Origin: Porphyra umbilicalis
Lineage: Eukaryota > Rhodophyta > Bangiophyceae > Bangiales > Bangiaceae
Length of the DNA: 64,000 nucleotides
Assembly (NCBI GenBank): GCA_002049455.2
Contig: KV918852.1
Coordinates: forward strand, 1 to 64,000
Reading direction: 5' to 3'
The position numbers and the translations under genes are program-made. Every line of letters begins with the position of its first letter. Position 1 is the stretch's first letter. Positions 58,056 through 64,000 of this stretch are shown piece after piece. The notes under the pieces were generated by a model. It did no database searches. It was not told the DNA's origin and saw nothing but the letters and a program-made list of their open reading frames with translations.

Positions 58056-60471
58056 TCATCCACTCTTGAAGTGGAAGCCAGATCTCTTGGTGAACATCAC
58101 GTTGTGCTGCCCGCAGGGCAGAACGAAGGCAAGTTGTCTCACATGGTCAGCTGGTATCAAAGACAATCCAGCTTCAGTGTCGATTGTGACTTCAGCGGGC
58201 TGTCCCAAGACGCTGAATGCCATCGCTGGTATCTTCCAGGTCTCACAGGCGACATGGAGCTCGCCATCGATTGTTCCAATGGACTGCACACGGACAAAGC
58301 GCAATTCTCTGCTATCCAACAGATCGGAGCCGGACTCGTGTTCGGGGGTGGCTCCGTTCTCATGCAGAGACACTGTGGACCCTTCTCGGAGGACAGACGG
58401 TCGATGCGCTTGCGTGGCTTGACGCCAGAATGCCAGAGTTGCGTTGGGCGCACGACTTCGCCAGAACTCCTCCGTGGATCCCAGAACCGTGCGCGCGGCT
58501 GTTCGTGGCCGCCAGCGCATGTTGGTGGACAGTGATTGTCGTTTGTGAGGACCGAGGCTATGAAAAGTGACAGACTTCAGTGGCTGGCCTTCTTGACCAA
58601 GGAGCCACGAAGCAGGAATCCCATGTGCGCCGGGCATGGAAAGAACCCGTGAGTACTGCTCTGTGTCTCTCCACCTTTGCATGGAGTACTCAGCGGGGTT
58701 CCGACTGTTACTCTGGCTCACCTCCCGCTTCAAATGTTGGTGGAACTTCTCGAAAATGAGCTCACATATCGCTGACCCCAGCTGCGCAAGTGGGAGGGTG
58801 CGATACAACAGTTCCAGTACACGATGTACGGAAGGTCTCTCCCAACTTCCGTTAAAGGGTAACAGTCTACGCAGCTCAATAATGAGGCTCTCGCCCATAA
58901 CTTGGAGCTCAGCGTCGGTCTGCCGCTCTCTGATGGCCTTCTCCCCGTCCGAAAAGAGTGTTGACACATAGAACAGTGCCGTGGAAAACCGTCGCAGGGC
59001 CTTGAGCCCTCTGAGAGCAGCACGTGCGTGAGGTGACCTGGCCGTGCTGTGCAAAAGGTACTGTAGGACAGTGGGACCTGCTGTGATCAGCACTGCATAG
59101 TCTGACATTGACAGAGTTGTGCCACCCATTTTTTCTGGCTCGAATGAGGACAGGATCGTGTGTGTCGGAACATGCTTCGCACTTCGGCGCATTTCACGCA
59201 TGAACTTGTCTCGCTGCTCAACTGAGAGCGCCTCGTACGCTTCCATCAGGAGGTGTGAGCCGATTTTGTAGTATAGTAGATGTGAAGGAGCAACTATGAC
59301 GTGCTCGTGTATGTCAAACGTCCCAGGTCCCCGGGCCTCCGCCAGGCGCATCATTAGACTGCCTGTCTTGTCCGTAAAACCATTCAACAGGAGTGCGTCC
59401 TTCACTGCGTCTGTCAATGGTCCCAGTTTGTTCTTTATGACAGACATGATGAGAGAAGTTCGCTCTTGCGTTCTTAAGTACCGTGAGGCCTTCACATTGA
59501 AAGATACCGTGCTGCTCATCGCTCTCTCCTTCCTTTCTGTGAGTGTTTTTGTTTGCACAATGTCGCAGCTTGTGCAGTGCTCTGTGCCTGGGGCGCCTAT
59601 TCAGTTGGAGAACTTGGCGGCCATGGGGAAATCAAATACACCGAGGCACAGTTACACCCGAATGATAACACTCTCCTTTTTGAACGCGTGATAGACAGCC
59701 AAGCACTCCTTACCCGCTATTATCAAGTCGATGACGATTTTTTTGAGCAGGGCATCCGGGCTTGCTCCTGGGGGGAGGTAAAAGAGAGGACGGACAGAAT
59801 ACGCACGATCCTCCAAGCACAGCGATGTGTAACCCCCGTAGTAGCCCTCCAGGCTTCCGCGGCGACGATTATGCACATTGAACTCGTCGCCGTACAGCGA
59901 CACTTACAGCACATATGGGTCCTTCTCGGAAAGGTTGTCTTCGCAGGGCTGAGGAACATGTGACAGCTCTAAGGGGCTGGCGGCAGTCAAAGCTGACGAT
60001 GAATCCTCTTCATGCTCGGTGGACTCCCGTACGGCGATAACAAACACGCCACCGGACCGCGTGAAGCGTAGCGTAACACGACGCTCTTCCGTGAAACAGG
60101 TCGCCCAGCGCTCTGGCGGCATAAACCCGGCCAGCGCCTTAAACAGCGCGAGTGAGTCACCTACCCGCAACGTGCGTTCAGGAGCATACGTGGACGCCGA
60201 TGTGGTTACGCATCCGTCAGGCGCCATGGAGGAGCATAACAAGCGGGCCTCGAACACGGTCGCTTCATCAAAAGAGATCTTGGCGGCGCATCCAATGTCA
60301 TAGCTGTGTTCGTCACGGAAGAAGACCCTGTTCACATTAAACCTGGCGGGGTCCCTGGCCGCCACTGTTTGAAATAACTCTGCCGGTCGCTCGACTGTGC
60401 CCATTCGAGAGTCCCCTTTGTTGTGGAACAGTGCTGCTGTTACAGGATCCGCAAAGTCCCTCTTTATCGTC
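58056..60471 (-). pseudogene. KDZ/CACTA-related transposase, interrupted by element A
   Basis: About 800 codons stay in one minus frame. DPARFNVNRVFFRDEHSYDI is followed by SLYGDEFNVHNRRRGSLEGY (an acidic-residue motif of the Transposase_21/KDZ type), then GVFDFPMAAKFSN and CTSCD. A region HVIVAPSHLLYYKIGSHLLM stands where this group has its D...LLH..LLG core, and SAICELIFEKFHQHLKREVS fits its C-terminal CEL.FE..HQ.LKR block. In-frame stops lie at 59904-59906 (TAA), 59652-59654 (TAA) and 59601-59603 (TGA). The upstream end is cut at 60471 by the second copy of element A. The last 500 codons (from 59558) are uninterrupted. Assignment to the superfamily rests on motif order, not on an alignment. 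Confidence 0.6.
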
Positions 60472-62454
60472 GGCAGCCGCGCCCACCTGCATCTGGATGT
60501 CATTTTCTGCATTGCACCGCATCTCTAGCGCTGTACACGACATAGGGACGGCTCTCGACGTGCTCCAAGAAATACATGTTTGCATCTTGTCGTCATTTTC
60601 TAGTCCGTATATGTCATTTCTCTGCTGCAATGTCCTCGGCCGCGACCGGTCGATTCTAAGACCGTGAGCGTGAGGACTTGACCGCCAACCTGACCTTAGG
60701 GCAGTCCATAATGATACCAAAGGCAGGCAAATGCGTGCAACCATCCGGCCATCCGCAACAGCTGTGTCGGCTGGAGATCTCCGATCCGGTTAGGACAATA
60801 TTTCAACTGCATCTCAAGCGTTAGGGTGGGTCCTCAATCCACCCCAGTGCGTCCAGTGGCCCAAGTGAGCGTCGCCGTGCCTGTCAACAAACACGAGGAA
60901 CGTTTTTTGACCACGTGCTGGGGGGCTACATGAAGTAAACCGAGTCCGTGCAGGACTGATTGCAGATGATTCGTTGGACCTGTGGTCTAACAATCGGCAA
61001 TGACGCAGGTGTGCCTTCTCGACGCCACCAGAGAGACCCACAGCAAGGACGGGCGTCTCTAATGCGACCACGATTCTGGGTTGAACAGCTCTCACGACCA
61101 AGACACTCCCGAATGACTTAGCCTGTGCGCGAGCCTCAGGAAAAGGGCCTTTGAGGCTGTCTGAGGGCATTTCCATCACACGCTTGGCAGTGATTCAGGA
61201 CTTTGGTCTGGCGAGGTCCCAAAGAGCTTCCACTCGTGAAAGAGGTCTGACGGATGAGATGTCATCCAATGTCATCCAATGCAGTACAATGTTAGCAAAA
61301 ACATGTAGATGCTAACAGAGGTCTCACGGCCAAGACACTCCCGAATGACTTGGGCTGTGTGCAAGCCTCAGAAATAGGGCCTTTGAGGCCGTCTGAGAGC
61401 ATCTCTATCACACGCTTGGCATTGATTCAGGCTCTGATTCCGGCGCCGTCAAGGGAGACGCCGTCGGGGCCCGCGTCGCCGTCGGCGGCGCCGCCCCCCC
61501 CGCCGGCGGCGGTGGAACCCCCCTCCATTCGGAACCCCCCTCCAGCACGTACGTGTGTACGTGGAGGTCCGCGTCTGCAGGGCGCACCAACCGCGGCACC
61601 CCCCCCCCCCGCCTCTCTCCCCCACCCACCCACCCCCCCAGGTCATTTTCGTCCGCAATGTCGCCAACACGCATGGTGGCGACGTGCGGCACCAGGTCCG
61701 CGTCGGCGGCGGCCACATCCAGCCGCCTCCTCCAAAAAAGGGGGGTGGCGGGGGGGGGGGGAGGCGCCGCCGACGGTTCCGCCGCCGCCGCCCATGGTGG
61801 ATTGTGGGGCCGGGGGGCAGGGGGGTTGGAGGGTAGCGCGCCGCTAAAATCGAAGGGAGGAGGAGGGAGGAAAAGAGGCGATGGGGGGGGAGGGGGCCGG
61901 CCACAGCGGGGGCGCCTGTAGGGCTGCGGTCGATTAGGAAAAGGGTAATGCGGGGGCGGGGAGGCGCGGCGGGGTGGGGCGCGGCGAGAAATGTGGCGAA
62001 GGGATGGCGGACAGTCGGGCGGGGAGATGACAGACAGTGGGTTGGACTGTCGCGACCGTCGCCGCCACACATGTGGCGTCTCGCCCACAAGAGTCGCCGT
62101 ACCTGACAAACTGTTTGCAACCGCTTCCGTTGCCGCCGAAACTGTCTGGACGGCCGCCGCTGCAGCGGTCAAGAACGAGAACGCTACGAAGAACTACTGA
62201 AGAGCACACATAGAACTGATCTCAAGAATAGTCAGGTGCCAAACAACTTTCTTCAGAATATATCAATTCTTAAGCATCCTTGAATAAGTCGTTCATCAGT
62301 ATGTAATTCATCGTGCAACTGTTCTCTATGAGCATTGTGATTGGCCATAGAATCCCACAATTGCACTACCGGAGTATTTCTTCACCTATTCGGCGGCTAT
62401 TTCTCGTTTTCGAATTCCGCTTTCTTGTTCTTGAATGGAAATCGTTCATCAATT

Positions 62455-62782
62455 GTGGCGGCTGATTTTAGAATCCGTGATCTAGGTGAGCTTCATCGAA
62501 CGGAGATACGGCGAGTTAAAGATTGTTTGATCTAAAGTCACACGGGTCAATCCTGAGTCGCGATCCCCCTTCATGGGTGATCTGGCCAGTCCTTGCCTGC
62601 CTCTGGGCTAAAGTCAGCAGAACGTCATGGATCGAGAAAGTTACATCCCTGCTCTGGGATTTGATTCACTGCAGATGGCGAAGGCGGCGTTCGACAGTTC
62701 GTGACGAGACGATTCTTGAGGTCTGCATAGGTCAGAAATGTTGACAGCCCCATAGATCGCGGATTCTAAAATCAGCCGCCAC
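62455..62782. mobile_element. 328-bp MITE inside element A copy 2
   Basis: Perfect 23-bp terminal repeats begin GTGGCGGCTGATTTTAGAAT (62455-62477 and 62760-62782), with ATT duplicated on both sides (62452-62454, 62783-62785). The matching place in copy 1 (near 21290) reads GTCATTTGTACATC, with one ATT and no insert, which is the pre-insertion site. Confidence 0.95.
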
Positions 62783-62914
62783 ATTTGTACATCCGTGCTC
62801 GATGTTGTTTTCTAAATAGTCCTGTCAACTCCGTGGCGATCTGGAGATCGGGACAAGTATGTATGTCTGGAGGGAGCTCGCGGGATCTCCCCGTTGATCA
62901 CAGCGAGGATATGG

Positions 62915-64000
62915 GGGGTGGCGGCCGGCGGCGGCGCCGCCGCCGCCGCCGCCGCTGCCGCTGCCGCGCACCGCCCCGCCCCGCCGCCGCGCACGCGGCT
63001 GCCGTGACGCCCCGCGCGCCGGGGCGGCCGGCGGCGGCGGCTGCGGCGGCGGGGCGGCCACACGCCACGCCGCGCCGTCCGTGACGCGACGGCGGTCGAC
63101 AGACGCCTTTACGGCGGTGGCCACCACCGCCACCGGCACCGCCCTCTCCCTCCTTCGTGCCACTCACCCGCCCCCTGGCACGCCGGCGGTGGCGGCGGCG
63201 ACGGCGGCGGTGGCGGCGTCCCCGCGCGGCCCCGCCACCACACGTGGACGGCCATGGCCTCCTGCCGCCGCCTTCTCTTCGCCGCCCTCCTCGCCGCCGC
63301 CCTTACGGCCGCCGTCGGCGTCGCGGATGGCCCCCCCGCCGTCGGCGGTGGGGTGGTCGGCGCGCCCACCTCGACCGCTGCCGCCGCCGCCGCCGCCGCC
63401 GCCGCCGCGTCCGCCGCCGGCGCCACCCGAAGCCCGCCCATGCCGCCCGGCCGCGGGCGCGCGGTGATTGTGGAGACACCGCGTGGCGGCGGAGGCGACG
63501 GCGGTGACGGCGGCGGCGACGGCGGCGCCGGCGGCGGCGAGAGAGGCGACGGCGGCGGCGACGGCTGCGACGGCGGCGGCGGCGGCGGCGGCAGGGGCGG
63601 CGGCGACGGCGGTGACGGCGGCGGCGGCGGCAGCCTTAGAGGCGGCAGCGACGGCAGCGGCGGCGGTACTGGCGGCACAGGCGCCGACGGTGGCAACGAC
63701 GACAGCGGCGGCGGCAGCGGCCGCCGAAATGGCGGCAGCGGTGGCGGCAGCGACGGCGACGGCGGCGGCGACGGCGGCGGCAAGGGCAGTGGCGACGGGA
63801 ACCGTGGCGCCCCTGACGGCGGCAGCAATGGCAGTGGCGGCGGCAATGGCAACGCCCCCAACGGCGGCGGCTACGGCGGTAGCGGCAGCAACGGCGCCGA
63901 CGGCGCCGATGGCGGCGGCAAGGGCGGTCGCGGCGGCAACGGCGACGCCCCCGACGGCGACGGCAACGGCGGTGGCGACGGCGACGGCAACTTCCCCCCC
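62915..64000. repeat. GC-rich triplet array at the window end
   Basis: GGC/GAC/GCG triplet sequence stands in the same place as the minisatellite of copy 1 but with a different repeat. All frames are open (Pro-, Ala- or Gly-rich). An unrepetitive CACTCACCCGCCCCCTGGC stretch near 63160 separates two parts. Confidence 0.8.

Larger units (their letters stand above)
60472..64000. mobile_element. element A, copy 2, running off the window
   Basis: It starts with the same GGCAGC end as copy 1 and is colinear with 19433-21420 up to about 62915, at perhaps 80-85 percent identity by eye. An extra 120-bp piece near 61200-61320 partly duplicates neighbouring sequence. A 328-bp MITE sits at 62455. The right end lies outside the window. 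It is inserted in the transposase gene. Confidence 0.85.

Noticed and set aside
49066-60471. Genome-wide reassignment of stop codons
   Set aside because: The CNNM and OSCA genes have no internal TAA, TAG or TGA and end with ordinary stops, so decay of the mobile block is the simpler reading.
61408-63861. Long Pro/Ala/Gly-rich frames near the window end
   Set aside because: They follow triplet repeats inside element A and are not conserved in copy 1.

Overview
The window is nuclear DNA of a GC-rich eukaryote and is mostly mobile DNA. The only two clearly intact genes are a probably plastid-targeted CNNM/CorC-type transporter (39.0-41.1 kb, +) and an OSCA/CSC1 mechanosensitive channel (41.6-44.4 kb, -, one 383-bp intron). 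High GC, strong G/C third positions, few introns, a plastid-type transporter and a high load of LTR elements suggest an alga. A bangiophyte red alga is my best guess, but nothing here proves it.

Left part (0-30.3 kb). A PIF1 helicase fragment and a copia integrase remnant lie beside a 3.1-kb GC-rich tandem array. A Ty3/gypsy-like fossil (about 4.8-16.2 kb) follows; it is split by a nearly complete Ty1/copia element (8534-14540, 399-bp LTRs, target duplication CAGGC) and by a 304-bp inverted-repeat element. A second gypsy fossil with a chromodomain-like end (gag-pol 24.0-29.9 kb, LTR 29902-30343, related LTR at 17247) has an open frame on its opposite strand beyond pol. That frame is split by a 3.7-kb DNA transposon, called element A here (19433-23117).

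Middle (30.3-49 kb). This part holds a 130-bp pogo-type MITE, strong palindromes, two inverted copies of a 714-bp repeat, two decayed unknown genes and a 2.1-kb non-autonomous hAT element with a perfect 8-bp target duplication. The CNNM and OSCA genes sit between these elements as a convergent pair. A pair of inverted CGTCTGGC-rich repeats follows.

Right part (49-64 kb). This is the most unusual region: an unknown gene, a 164-bp satellite-like array, a gene resembling a Ulp1/C48 protease, a gene of 51-residue repeats, a JmjC demethylase-like gene with a Cys-rich tail, and a KDZ/CACTA-related transposase. Four of these five keep one reading frame over 1-2.4 kb but carry in-frame stops, each reachable by one C-to-T change from CAA, CAG or CGA. 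I read the block as a decayed large DNA transposon with cargo genes. A second copy of element A (60472 to the window end) cuts the transposase and itself carries a 328-bp MITE whose empty site survives in the first copy.
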